A program made the translations under genes and the position numbers. The notes under the pieces were generated by a model, which did no database searches, was not told the origin of the DNA, and was given only the letters and a program-made list of their open reading frames with translations. From assembly GCA_031472005.1 (NCBI GenBank), contig PZJY01000012.1:1054001-1118000 (forward strand): a DNA stretch of 64,000 bases, read 5' to 3'. Source of the stretch: Tetracladium setigerum. Lineage: Eukaryota; Ascomycota; Leotiomycetes; Helotiales. Positions 9,366 to 20,440 of the stretch are shown here, in pieces. Numbering within the stretch: the stretch's first letter is position 1; every line of letters begins with the position of its first letter.

Positions 9366-12032
9366 TTAGCACTTTTGTCTTTTTGACATGCCACGATCCC
9401 ACATACCATTGTCCATTGCAATTGCGCCCTCGTCCAAATCTAGTTCTTCCCAAGTTCTCTTGCCCGCTCCGCCATTTGTGGATGCAGGTGGAGTTGGGTG
9501 CTCGTTGACTGGGGTTGTCAAATCTGGAGCATAATCATTATCGTCGTAATCGATTTCATCCTGGAGTTCTGCTCCGACAGCAGGCTGCTCATCTTCAGCA
9601 GGTGCAGAAAGATCAAGATCATCAAATTCATCGTAGGTCAACGCCTCTTCTGGATGACCACCATTGAGGCTCGCTGTGGCACTGGAAATGGCATCTTGAC
9701 CAATTTGAGGTTGAGCAGCACCAGTAGTGGAAGTCTCTTGGCCTCCATACGTCTCGAGGTGTACAGTCTCAGAACTGGGTTTTGGTGGGGTGGCTTCTCG
9801 GGCTTCCAATACAGTCTGGTCTTCTTCGTCAAAGTTGTAATCAAACTCATCCTCCTGTTCCTCGACTTGTTCTTCATTTTCACCAGAGACGTGCTCTTGC
9901 TCATCTTCAGCGGCAAGATGTCCATCCAATTCCGCAACGGAGCCATTAACACTCAATTCAGTTTCTGTTTGCTCGACACCAACGGACAAATCTAGATAGT
10001 CGCTGTTATCAAGTCCGTCGATACCGTCAGCATCACGGTGTGCATGGTCATTATACTCATACTCCTCTCCGTCGGCATGGTTCCACTCTTCTGGATTGCC
10101 GATGACATCTGTAGCCTCAATCTCTGCTTCTGTATAGTTTTCTTCAGTGTGGACGACTTGGGAATCTGTTGGAGTTGTTTGCTTTTCTTGTCTGGCTTCA
10201 GCGGCACGAGACAATGATCGACGTCGAAGGTCTTCGTTGATTGCGTCGTACTCTGCTAGGAAAAGATCCGTACATTTAGAACAGACACAATTATCAGGCA
10301 AGACACAGGATGTAATGAAATCTGTCGTACCGGTTTTTGATCTGCCTTTGTCAGATGGAGCAGTAGGTGCCTCCCGCTCTTCGTCCGAATAATCAATCAG
10401 GTCACCATCTTCGTCGAGGCCATCATTAGAGATATACTCCCCATGCGCAATAGAAGGAGGAATTTGGTCAACTTCAGGAGCTGTTTCAATAGGGGCTGAG
10501 CCACCTTCGCCTTCCTGGCTTTCTTCATGAAAGTCATCATGGGATCCCTCACCGGTCTCCGGATGGTCATAATCTTGGTGCTCACCAGCACTTGTTTGTT
10601 CAATCGAGTAATGAATCTCATCATCTCCTTGATTAACCTCGTCTGAAGGTCCTTCAACATGGTCATCGAAAGCCTCCACATCAGCAAACTGCTCTTCGTG
10701 CGACGCGCCATCATCTCCAATATCCTCGGTCCCTTCTCCAGATGTGTGAGGATGTTCACTGTTGTCTGGCTGTGCGACGATATCAGATAAACACTTGCCT
10801 TCAGCTGCGCCAGCCATCAGATGTGCAAGTCTTCTCGCAAAACTTGTCCTAGTAAAGAGATAAATACACAACGGGCGCTGCGCAACAATCTCATCATTCA
10901 ATAGTAGGTTATCGTGGAGGTCCAAGATCTGGGAAAGGGTCACATCGTGAAGTGTGCAGGCAATCTGAGTTGGATTTAGCAAGGAGCACAAAGTAGTCGA
11001 TGGAAGGCAGCTAACCTCTTGGATCTCAAGGCCATAGCGGTCGATCCCAATGCAAAGCTCCTCCTCTTCTGAGAGATCGTCATGAATTACATTCCGAATA
11101 CCTTCAAAGAAGGCTGAGATAGGCTTGTCGGTAATAGATAGATCGGATAGGAAGAAGGTATCAGTATCGTCGGAGTCTGGTGATCCAAATAAATCATACT
11201 CGGTATCTCGGTAAATCACTGTAATATGGGGCAATTCATGAAGAACAATATCAACACGGGCATCGTCTCCTTCCTCGATTTGTTCGTTGAGCTCTTCTTC
11301 ATTAGCAACTTCTTCGTTCCACTCCTCTTCGTTGAACTCATCGTCATGATGGATGTGATCTGTGTTTGCAGGATCTGGGGAATCGTGTGGAGAAGTAGTC
11401 AGGTGGCCTTGGTTAGAGGTAGATGGACTTCCAAGTCCCTCAGCAGCAATGTGCTCCTGACTGACTTGTTGCGGGCTGGCTGTACGAGATTCACGGATAG
11501 AAGCAGTGTTAACAACTTCCTCATGCTCGTTCTCGGCGGAGATGGCAGTCGTACCATCAGCAGCTTCGTGTTGAGGTTCATGGGTATCATGAAATTGCAT
11601 GTCTGTCTCGAAGACTTCCTGGTCCAAAGATTGGTCATGTCCCCATGTCGAGTTGGCTCGCTCGCTAAAATCGTCTGCGCGAACTTCTGTGCTTTCAGAG
11701 TGTTCAGTATATTGCTCGTTCAGGTGAACGAAAGAATGCGAAGGTTCCTCATTTTCCATCATGTGTTCTAGCTGTTGCTCTTCACCTAGCAACTCCATAT
11801 CGTAGCCTTGATCTGCGGCCTCCTCGTCTAGCATAATATCGTCGCCGGGAATAGGAGATGGATCTCTCATATGCTGCTCGCCTAGTTCAGCATTCGAAAT
11901 AACATCGTCTAGCATGAAGTCCTCGTCGTCTGCATGGCCAGTTGGGACGCCGGCTGTAAGATCGATGTCCACGTCAAAGTAATCATCTGCAGGTCCATGG
12001 TCTGAAACCATCTCCATGCTATCATCTGCCAT
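9366..12032 (-). CDS. Large acidic protein of unknown function
   Basis: An 888-residue, very Asp/Glu-rich protein starting at MADDSMEMVSD. An upstream in-frame TTG is not a credible start. I do not recognise the family. Most of the chain looks disordered, but a central block coded around 11230-10790 (HITVIYRDTEYDLFG to RPLCIYLFTRTSFARRLAHL) has a mixed hydrophobic pattern like a folded domain. The C-terminus is KRTWEELDLDE followed by a basic SKRQKC ending that could act in nuclear import. A 51-bp in-frame segment (11015-10965) begins GTTAGC, carries GCTAAAT and ends CTCAG, so it may be an intron; removing it joins GLEIQE to IACTLHDV. The frame is otherwise open throughout. It is divergent from RET2. 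Nuclear location is only an inference. Confidence 0.8.
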   Translation of the reverse strand: MADDSMEMVSDHGPADDYFDVDIDLTAGVPTGHADDEDFMLDDVISNAELGEQHMRDPSPIPGDDIMLDEEAADQGYDMELLGEEQQLEHMMENEEPSHSFVHLNEQYTEHSESTEVRADDFSERANSTWGHDQSLDQEVFETDMQFHDTHEPQHEAADGTTAISAENEHEEVVNTASIRESRTASPQQVSQEHIAAEGLGSPSTSNQGHLTTSPHDSPDPANTDHIHHDDEFNEEEWNEEVANEEELNEQIEEGDDARVDIVLHELPHITVIYRDTEYDLFGSPDSDDTDTFFLSDLSITDKPISAFFEGIRNVIHDDLSEEEELCIGIDRYGLEIQEVSCLPSTTLCSLLNPTQIACTLHDVTLSQILDLHDNLLLNDEIVAQRPLCIYLFTRTSFARRLAHLMAGAAEGKCLSDIVAQPDNSEHPHTSGEGTEDIGDDGASHEEQFADVEAFDDHVEGPSDEVNQGDDEIHYSIEQTSAGEHQDYDHPETGEGSHDDFHEESQEGEGGSAPIETAPEVDQIPPSIAHGEYISNDGLDEDGDLIDYSDEEREAPTAPSDKGRSKTGTTDFITSCVLPDNCVCSKCTDLFLAEYDAINEDLRRRSLSRAAEARQEKQTTPTDSQVVHTEENYTEAEIEATDVIGNPEEWNHADGEEYEYNDHAHRDADGIDGLDNSDYLDLSVGVEQTETELSVNGSVAELDGHLAAEDEQEHVSGENEEQVEEQEDEFDYNFDEEDQTVLEAREATPPKPSSETVHLETYGGQETSTTGAAQPQIGQDAISSATASLNGGHPEEALTYDEFDDLDLSAPAEDEQPAVGAELQDEIDYDDNDYAPDLTTPVNEHPTPPASTNGGAGKRTWEELDLDEGAIAMDNGMWDRGMSKRQKC

Positions 12033-12710
12033 TGTGATTACTGTGAAACTGTCCAAACAGTTGTCGATTGTGTAACTTGAAAAAGGAAGAAGAGGGTTGT
12101 GTCGGGTGAGGTGTGGTGGATCGAGTGGCGCGGGAGGGGAGGGTGTATGAAGAGCTTTCTAGGCTGGGATGAAGACTATCCTCTATTCACCTTGTGAGAT
12201 GAATATTTGCTGGTGCCAGGAGGCATGAATTCAGGAAGGTGAGAAGGTGTTGATTTATCGTGAAGACCAACCATAGAGAGGAGCTTCGATAGTCAGGGAG
12301 AGCAGAGGCGCGTGAATACGGCTGCTCTCTATGCGCGCACGCTTTGGAGACAAGACAGTCAGTGCTCTCGATTGGAGCAAATGCGCTGAAACAAGGGGAG
12401 GATGTTACGGAAAGTTGGGTGGACAGTTGGGTGGTGTTGGTGTCGAGACGTGAAGCTTCTTTGAAGTTGTCAGTGGTGGTCGAGAGGGTGAATATAAATC
12501 AGGCACTAAGAGCAGCCTTGTCCGGTGGCCATTTGCGGAATTGGTACGTCGGCGGACACCTTAGGTGCCGGTGCATGCCAGACAACACAAGCGAAAGAGG
12601 CTCTCGCTCCAGGGAGATTCAAGCTGTCCATCCCACTAACTTCAACTCCCGCCCAAACATCCACGACAGCCCTCTCCTGACCCCAACTCCAGTTATATAG
12701 ATTCGCAATC
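12033..12710. promoter_or_regulatory. Divergent intergenic region acidic protein / RET2
   Basis: About 680 bp that should carry both promoters. A weak TATA-like GAATATAAATC lies near 12490, about 220 bp before the RET2 ATG. Nothing else recognisable. Confidence 0.45.
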
Positions 12711-14452
12711 ATGGTATGCTCAATCTGCACATTGGAAAATGCCCTGCCCAACTGACTGACTTCAAAACAGGTCGTTCTGGCAGCATCTATCTGCACCAGA
12801 GGGGGGAAAGCTGTCCTCTCCAGACAGTTTCGGGAAATGCAACGCTCTCGAGTCGAAGCTCTCCTAGCATCCTTCCCAAAGCTCGCAGATAGCGGTACTC
12901 AACATACCACCGTGGAACAAGATAATGTTCGATTCGTCTACCAACCCCTCGATGAACTCTACATGGTCCTCATCACCAATCGCCAATCCAACATCCTCCA
13001 AGATATCGACTCACTACACCTCTTCGCGCAAGTGGTCACGAGCACTTGCAAGACTTTGGACGAGAGGGAAATCTTGAAGAATGCCTATGAACTGCTCAGC
13101 GCCTTTGATGAACTGGTCACTCTTGGGTATAGGGAGAATCTCACAATCAGCCAGATCAAGACCTTCTTGGAGATGGAAAGTCATGAGGAGAGGATACAGG
13201 AGATTATCTCGAGGGTGCGCTTGCCTCTGTCGTAATTGTATTCCAGTGCTGACTTCCCTAGAACAAAGAGTTGGAGGCGACGGAGGAGCGGAAGCGCAAG
13301 GCAAAGCAATTGGAAATGCAACGCAAGGAGGTTTCGAGGAGTGGCAGAAATGCTCCTCCTCGAACACCCGTCTACCCCACATACACTCCGCCAGCACGAT
13401 CCAATGCTACCGAAACCTACGATTCTTACGAGGCAGAGAAGAACAAATCCTACAAGTATGTACTATGCGCGCCTTTTGCCCAATATACATATATTGACGA
13501 GTTTCTAGAGCAAGTGCACCAAAGGGTAAAGGTATGCAGTTGGGCAAGAAATCAAAGACGACAGACCTTTTTGAGAGAGTTAGAGGAGATCTCGGTCCAG
13601 AGGAGGAGGCTCCCTTGGTTTCAACCCCCGCACCAGCAGCAGTCGAGCAATCACACACTTCTCGCATATCCACCTCTCTTGACCGCGATGCTATTCACGT
13701 CACAGTGGCCGAGACTATCAACGCAAAGCTGTCGAGAGATGGCGCATTGACTTCGCTGGAGGTCAAGGGAGATCTGCAATTGAAGATTTCCGACCCAACC
13801 CTCACCAAAGTTAAACTTGCCCTGGTCGCAAATGCCAGTCACGGAGTTCAATTCAGGACGCATCCGAACGTCGATAAGGCACTTTTCAATTCCTCCAAAG
13901 CAATCCAGCTGAGCAATGCATCGAAGGGTTTCCCTGTAAACAACTCTGTGGGTGTTCTGCGATGGCGAGCTGCACCAAAGGTGGACGATTCAAGCGCTCT
14001 CCCTATCACCTTCACAGTCTGGGTAAACAAGGGATCGGATGACACCTACAACATCACTGTAGAGTACGAGCTGACTGGGGAGACGCGTTGAAGGATGTGG
14101 CTGTTACAATTCCATATGCCACCAACGAGCCTGCGGTCTCAAGTTTCGATGCCACCTATGAGGTCTCTGGAGACAGTTTAGAATGGGTAATTGGAACTGT
14201 TGATGAGTCGAATTCGAGTGGCCAGTTTGACTTTGAGGCCCAGGCAGACGACGAGAACGAATTCTTCCCAATGCAAATCAAGTTTGGAAAGTCAAAGCCC
14301 TTCATCGATGTAGATGTAAGTTAATCTCGGGTCCTTCCAAGACAAAACTGACAAAGGAACAGGTCACCAGCGTATCCCTACTCGATTTGAACGAGACTGT
14401 CTCGTTTTCGAAAGATATCAAGTGTGTTGCCGACTCGTATCTTGTTGAATAA
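12711..14452 (+). CDS. RET2: Coatomer subunit delta (delta-COP)
   Basis: Subunit of the COPI coat that drives Golgi-to-ER retrograde transport. Coding exons: 12711-12713 (the ATG alone), 12771-13214, 13262-13455, 13509-14315, 14363-14452, all with GT-AG introns of 47-57 bp. The N-terminal longin-like domain starts VVLAASICTRGGKAVLSRQF. A charged linker (KELEATEERKRKAKQ) leads to a C-terminal mu-homology domain ending FSKDIKCVADSYLVE. The frame breaks at the G-run 14077-14080: reading through gives ELTGETR and a stop, while one added G gives ELTGGDALKDVAVTIPY, the family-typical sequence, and restores phase to the stop. Corrected length is 512 residues, as expected. The gene is expected to be essential, so a sequence error is the likely cause. 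Confidence 0.93.
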
Positions 14453-14925
14453 TGACGTTATGATGAAAATTGAAAAGCGAGTCGAATAATGAGCAAGGCA
14501 TTGTAGAGCCTGCTCAAGATAGCATAGAATACCACAAAATTTGAGACGAGATGATCTCAAATCTATAATGTTTGAACCTGTGATGAAATTATAAATAGTG
14601 ATAATTTTCACTTCCCGACAGCCCCACCTTGCCAAAATCTAGATTATAAACCCTACATTTGTATATCTTGTAAACAGATAAAAGAATAGGTAGTAAAAGT
14701 ACTGGCAACATTGCTCCCATGCCACTTAGTTCCTTGGTTATGAAATAGAACTAAACACCTAGACACGTCGTGTTTTGTCCTAATTGAATTTCAAGCGACG
14801 TCCTTGCCAAGCAAACGCGTCTTCCATCCCTCACTCTCCCTTCTTGAAAAATCCACCCAGCCAGGAATGACAACAACAAAAATGTGACAGCTTTTTCACC
14901 ACGTAGAACTCAATATTGCATCAAC
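14453..14925. other. Intergenic region RET2 to APC4
   Basis: About 470 bp, AT-rich. It holds the RET2 3' UTR and APC4 promoter; no motif stands out. Confidence 0.4.
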
Positions 14926-17582
14926 ATGGGGAAGACTCTGAAGCTCGAAGTACTGGGCGAGAAATCGCTTCACCAGCCTGCAGCTTCCAATCTCATTGCT
15001 TATTGCCCCTCCATGGACCTGCTTGCTCTTGGAACCACCGATCAGCAGGTCCAGATATATCGTCTCAACGGCCAACGAGTTTACGTCTCCACTCAGAAAG
15101 GACAGGTATTGAAGGTGGAGAGTATTAGCTGGAAGCCAAACGGTCGGTGCAAACTAAAATTCTCGATCTTTACGAAACTGAACAATCACTGATCACCACC
15201 CAGGACAATTACTGGCGATAGCATGGAGCGATGGCTCGGTGAAGCTCGTCGGTGCTGAGAGCACCAAAGTTGTACATCAATTTGCAACCGGAGATGGGTC
15301 TGGTATCACGTGTATTGGGTGGTCATCAAATCTCACGAGGACGATCACAGATTCAGTGAAGCCGCAGAAAAGGCATGGGACCTGGGGCGATCTTCTCTCG
15401 GACGATGGAGACCTCGAGACCAAAGACGTCTTGAATCTGCCCCGAGATGTATCTCAGATTGACATTGAGACAAGTTTGCCTAAATTGAGTGTGCTGGCAT
15501 CAGGCGGATTATCGTAAGTCCTCACATCAAGCGGCTAGGTATTCTCGCTGACCATTCCTAGTGAGGATGTTTTCAGTTCCCGGGCGTCGTTGGATGCTAT
15601 TTTCCGACCGTTTGATACGAACGATACTAACGCTGTAGATGTCATGGTTGTGGGCACAAAAGAAGGAAACCTTCACATCAGCATCTATGATTCGTTTGTT
15701 GTTGGCTCCTTCAAATCGCCTGTTATCATGGGTGGTGCTGCTGCTCAGTTGATCCGCCATGCGTCACATAAGCAGTATTCTACACATTCTCTACTCCTTA
15801 AATCAGCAAATGAAGAAGGGCAGCTTCTTCTAGTTCCTATGGATCTTCGATTCGTGTCGGCATCAAGTGAATATCTTTCATTACTGGCTTCCCGGTCATC
15901 TGCGCTCCAGAACCTGTTACGGTACATCCATGAAGTACAAAATTTGATGGCTAGTGAATGGAAATCGACACAGGACCTTCCCGGCAAATTTCTGAGAAAC
16001 ATCAATGAAACTTTAACCGAGAAGGACAATCGAGATATTGTTCAAGCACTGTACCATTCCGTTGCTACCGGTCATACCTTTCCTGATGTTCGGGAGTGGC
16101 TGGTCGATGAGCTGACCGAGAGGGTGAGTGTCCGATCATCCCTAATTCGCTCGTACTCACACACGCAGGGCCACAAACGATGGGATAAAGCCGTCACGTC
16201 CGGTCTGCAAAATCTTAAGCAACTCGTCCACGAAAACATGTTGCCAGCATTGGACCGCTGCTCCGTCATCCTGAGCAGATTTTCGGGCATTGCAAAATTC
16301 AGAGGATCAACGGACACAATTGGATTTTCAAGTCAGCAAATAAGCATGATCGCCGATACAGTTGCATGCTTGCACCTCGTGTCGTCAAAGATTTTAATCC
16401 GAGTCGTGGATGAACTTGAACTATTTACATCCTTCTCTGCCTGGCTCCGGTACGAAATCGACAGATTGGCGTCAGAGGCATCTTCCACGCCAATCGAAGA
16501 TGCTGCTGAAAAAGAGAGCGCGGTTGACCATAGCAAGGTTTTGCTCTACATAGAGACAGCAATGACCACAAGTCCACTTGCAACATACTTTGGTGATGCC
16601 TCCGAAGACGACTTCAATCAAACTTGGAAGAATTCGGAACAGGGAATTCCAATATTTGATCTCCTTGACAAACAAATTCGGAAAAAGGAGCGAGGACAGC
16701 AATATCTTACAGCTTTACCTCGTGTGAAGCTGCTTTGCAAGTACTTGACCAAGCAAGCCAGTATGGTATTCAGCCAAATCGCAGAATCGGAAAAACGAAA
16801 TGTACTGTTTGGTAATGTCCTTGAACTTTGTTCAGTCGCAAAGGATGGTGCAATGGACATGGTCATGAATGATGTGGTATGACTGATCCAACTTGAGTTT
16901 GAATGGTACTGATGTTCTATAGAACTCCACGGTCTGCCAGACGCATATAGCAGTGGTACCAAAAGACCAACAAGCACTACGTAGGTGAATAACTGACGAA
17001 TTGTAATTTCTCTGACATTTTATAGTCCAAATTATCTGTGTCACGATGACTATCGAAAAGGGAATAAGCAGCATAAGCAGTACAGAATCGGCATCGCTTA
17101 AACTTGGTGATGGAGAAATCAAGGACATCAAGATCTTTGAGGACTCGATTTATGTCTTATGGCTGGCTAAGGGTGGGTTAATTTACCAGCGTCCCTCCAA
17201 ATCCACTACTAATTTAATCACAGAAACAACAAGTCTTTTAAGTATCCCTTACAACAACTCCGATATTTCTAATGGGCTTGATGGCTTCGAGATTGAATAT
17301 CACCCATACTATCCACAATCCAACTCACATATCACGACTTTGACCAACGACGAGGTCACCAGGTGTTTCAAGAAGTTTGGACTTCCTGAAGATGATGGTT
17401 CCTTTGTCCCGGACAAGATTCAGATCAGGGAGCCAAAATCGCGGAACGTAAATGACTCTACAGGAAGAATCATACTTTTGAGTCAAAATGGGAAGCATTA
17501 CAAGATCTATAAATTGGCAGAGGGAGATGTTCATGATAAGGAGGACGATGGGGATGTTGCCATGTCACAAGATTCACCATAG
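14926..17582 (+). CDS. APC4: Anaphase-promoting complex subunit 4
   Basis: Scaffold subunit of the APC/C ubiquitin ligase that controls mitotic exit. Coding exons: 14926-15142, 15204-15513, 15562-16123, 16169-16876, 16923-16980, 17026-17582, giving 803 residues with all phases consistent. The N-terminus holds the APC4 WD40-type segment (LIAYCPSMDLLALGTTDQQV, then SWKPNGQLLAIAWSDGSVKL). The middle (WLVDELTERGHKRWDKAV, then HENMLPALDRCSVIL) matches the helical APC4 domain. Intron 16124-16168 is 45 bp, a multiple of three without a stop, so it stays open if retained; family alignment logic argues it is spliced, because it interrupts the ELTER-GHKRWDK junction. No frame break. Confidence 0.92.
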
Positions 17583-17942
17583 CTAGCAAGCTGATGACTT
17601 TTATCAGAACGACTGTCTACTCTAACTCTAAAGTATGTACCTTGACTGAGACAGAAACGAGAGCATTAATACTATAAAAAATTTATGAAACAAGCACGAA
17701 ATTACTCCGAAAAGAAATGGGCGGGACGACGACAATAAATTCCAAGAAGGCGGCGTGAGATTTGCTAAAGCGGCGGCTCTCCTTGGACCTACACCTTCGA
17801 CGTGAAACTATCAAGGAAATCTCACGACCATCATAACCTCATTCAGAAACAGAAAAGATGTCGATATGTATTTCCTGAGCTATCTCCCAGCCACTTTCTC
17901 ATTCTCATTCATTTCGTGTTCTCCTCGTCTCCCTGAAAGGGC
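17583..17942. other. Intergenic region APC4 to permease
   Basis: About 360 bp with the APC4 3' UTR and permease promoter. No recognisable element. Confidence 0.4.
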
Positions 17943-20039
17943 ATGCATGCATTGCCAAAGGCCACTCTCCCCGACCCAATGGCCCAACATGAGATTCATC
18001 ACAGACGAAGCACCTCATTAGAGGAATTCAATGACAGTCTTGAAGCTGACCTCATGTCCGATGGAACCATCTCACATGACTTGAGGGATGATGATAGAGA
18101 CATGTTGAGGTTAGGGAAAAAGCAAGAATTCAAGGTCCGAAATCAAAACATTCACACGAATCCAAGATTAAAAACTAATACCTTGCTACAGAGAACATAC
18201 AATTTCATTTCCACATTAGGGTTTACGTCTATATATATGGCCACCTGGGAGTTTGTGCTAGTGTGAGTTTTGCAATCAGCGATTCCTCCCACTCCTGGCA
18301 GAACGTCGATCAGGGCCCTCTTTGTGAGTATTGAAACTGATGGCTCTTTACTGTGTCAGCTCTTTGAGTTCCGGACTTGTCAATGGCGGATTTGGAGGAT
18401 TATTCTGGGTATTCATTGGGACGGTTATTGCTTACAGCAGTATAGTCTGTTCCTTGGCCGAGATGGCGAGCATGGTCCCTTCAAGCGGTGGTAATTCACA
18501 TTTCAGACATCCTATCCAGTGGGATATTTAAGCTAACAATTCCATCACAGGGCAGTATCACTGGGTGTCTGAATTCGCACCAGCATCTTGGCAAAAGCCT
18601 GCAAGTTATGCAGCTGGTATGTTTCCATGCCCCCCAAACCAAGATTCGTGTATCTGTTATGTTTCTGGAAGTAATAAGATGCAGGATGGATGTCCTCCCT
18701 CGCCTGGCTCGCCTCTCTCACATCCTCAACCTACGTCCTTACCACCCTCATCGAATCTATAATCTCCCTTCTCCCCACTTTTACATCATTCACACTCACA
18801 CCCTTACAATCCACGCTCATCATGTTAATTCTTCTAATCATTACCCTCGTCTTCAATACGTGCCTCTTCCACCTCCTCCCCAAGATCGAAACCCTCTCTC
18901 TTTTTGGGCACTTACTGGGGTTTTACTCGTAATCTCACCATTATTGTATTTATCCCCGAAGAATTCAACAAAGCAAGTCTTTTGGGAGGTGACGAATAAT
19001 GGGGGATGGGGGAGTAGAGGGGTAAGTTGCGGGGTCAGTCAGGTTGCAGTACTGTATTGCTGTATCGGTTCAGATAGTGTTGTTCATATGTGTATGTTTA
19101 CCTCCTCTCTTGCTTCTTTCCTGTCGCTATTCTTTGCATTTTCGAAACCGACCCTGACATTTGATGATTTTATATAGCCGAGGAAGTAGCAAACGCATCC
19201 AGAATCGTCCCACGCGCAATGTGGTACTCCTACCTCCTCAACATCACTATGGGTCTCATCACCCTAACCACAATGCTATTTTGCATTGGCGACCTCCCCA
19301 CCGCCATCAGTACCCCAAAACCCTATCTCCACCTCTTTTCCTCTACTGGTTCTCCTGTTCTAGCTGCATCCCTCATGATCTTGGTGTTTACCCTAATTTA
19401 CTTGGGGAATATCAGCGGCTTGGCAACGACTTCGAGGGAGATCTGGGCCTTTTCAAGAGATGGGGGATTTCCGTTCTCGAGATGGATCTCATATGTGAGT
19501 TTCATTGCTTCTTTCTCCTCTTTCAAACTTCCGGTGCGAAGTCTGAAGGGTACATCTCTGACAACAAAACTCAGGTTAATCCCCAAACCTCCATTCCCAC
19601 CAACGCCATCATCTTTACAGCCATCGCCTCCACGACCCTAACCATAATCAATCTTCTTTCTCCCCAACTCTTCACCATCCTCATCTCTCTCACACTCCTC
19701 GCCCTCCTGTCAACCTACGCCCTCTCCATCTCTCTCCTCCTCCGCAAGCGGCTACTTCATCAACCCCTTCCCCCAGCTCGTTGGTCACTAGGAAGATTTG
19801 GCTTGCCGATTAACGCATTTGCGGTGGGGTACTGTGTATGGATATTTGGGTGGGCGACGTTGCCGGTTACGGTGCCGGTGGTTAGTATGGAAGGCGTGAA
19901 TTGGGCGCCGTTGGTCTGGTTGTTGGTTGTTGTTGGTGCCGCGGGTGTTTATTGCGGGGTTGGGAGGAGGTGGTATACACCGCCAGTGGTGGGAGATGGA
20001 AGGAGTGGAGAGTATGTTGAACTGAGGGGGTTGGATTGA
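17943..20039 (+). CDS. Amino-acid/GABA/choline-type permease (APC superfamily)
   Basis: Predicted 12-TM plasma- or vacuole-membrane permease of the fungal GABA/choline/amino-acid group. Coding exons: 17943-18134, 18192-18262, 18360-18490, 18551-18616, 18685-19091, 19178-19494, 19572-20039. The acidic N-terminal tail precedes ATWEFVLVSLSSGLVNGGFG (TM1), then SSIVCSLAEMASMVPSSGGQ and GNISGLATTSREIWAFSRDG, all typical of this family. Exon 5 has a break at 18917-18924 (four G then four T): frame one stops after HLLGFYS, and the next frame continues LLVISPLLYLSPKN. One added base gives HLLGFLLVISPLLYL and makes every later splice phase correct. Corrected length is 550 residues. Substrate is not predictable. 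A second in-frame ATG (17979) could also be the start. Confidence 0.87.
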
Positions 20040-20440
20040 TGGAGATGGTGAGGATTGTAGAGTAGGAAGATTCTACTGTGAAAATGTTTGCATATATGAC
20101 AATCTAGTAGTAAAGATTGAGAGAACAAATGGACGAAGAAAAATAACGAGAAATTTGTTTCAAATAGTGATTTATCTCAAACCTTGAGATTCCAGAAAAG
20201 TATGAGAAGCAATCTAATTGCTCACATCAGATCATGAACAGCAGAGTTCAGGAATCCAACCTGAGCCCAGAAACCCCCACCGCACGAAAACATGAGCCAA
20301 AAAAAAATACAGAAATCATTAGTTCATCATATTGGACAGGAAGTCGCAGGACATATGGAAGATTTGTATGTCCAAGTCTGAAGGCTGTAATTCCAGTAGA
20401 GTCGTACTCAACCTGGGTCTTCCTCAAAGCGTGACCACCC
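20040..20440. other. Convergent 3' region permease / APH-like
   Basis: About 400 bp between two stop codons of convergent genes. AT-rich 3' UTR sequence; nothing else seen. Confidence 0.4.

Noticed and set aside
8796..9421. Several overlapping minus-strand open frames of 129-162 codons
   Set aside because: They are produced by the 13-bp repeat, which keeps every frame open.
17943..20039. Permease as a pseudogene
   Set aside because: Only one base is missing, all introns and the rest of the frame are intact, and seven other genes show the same type of error.
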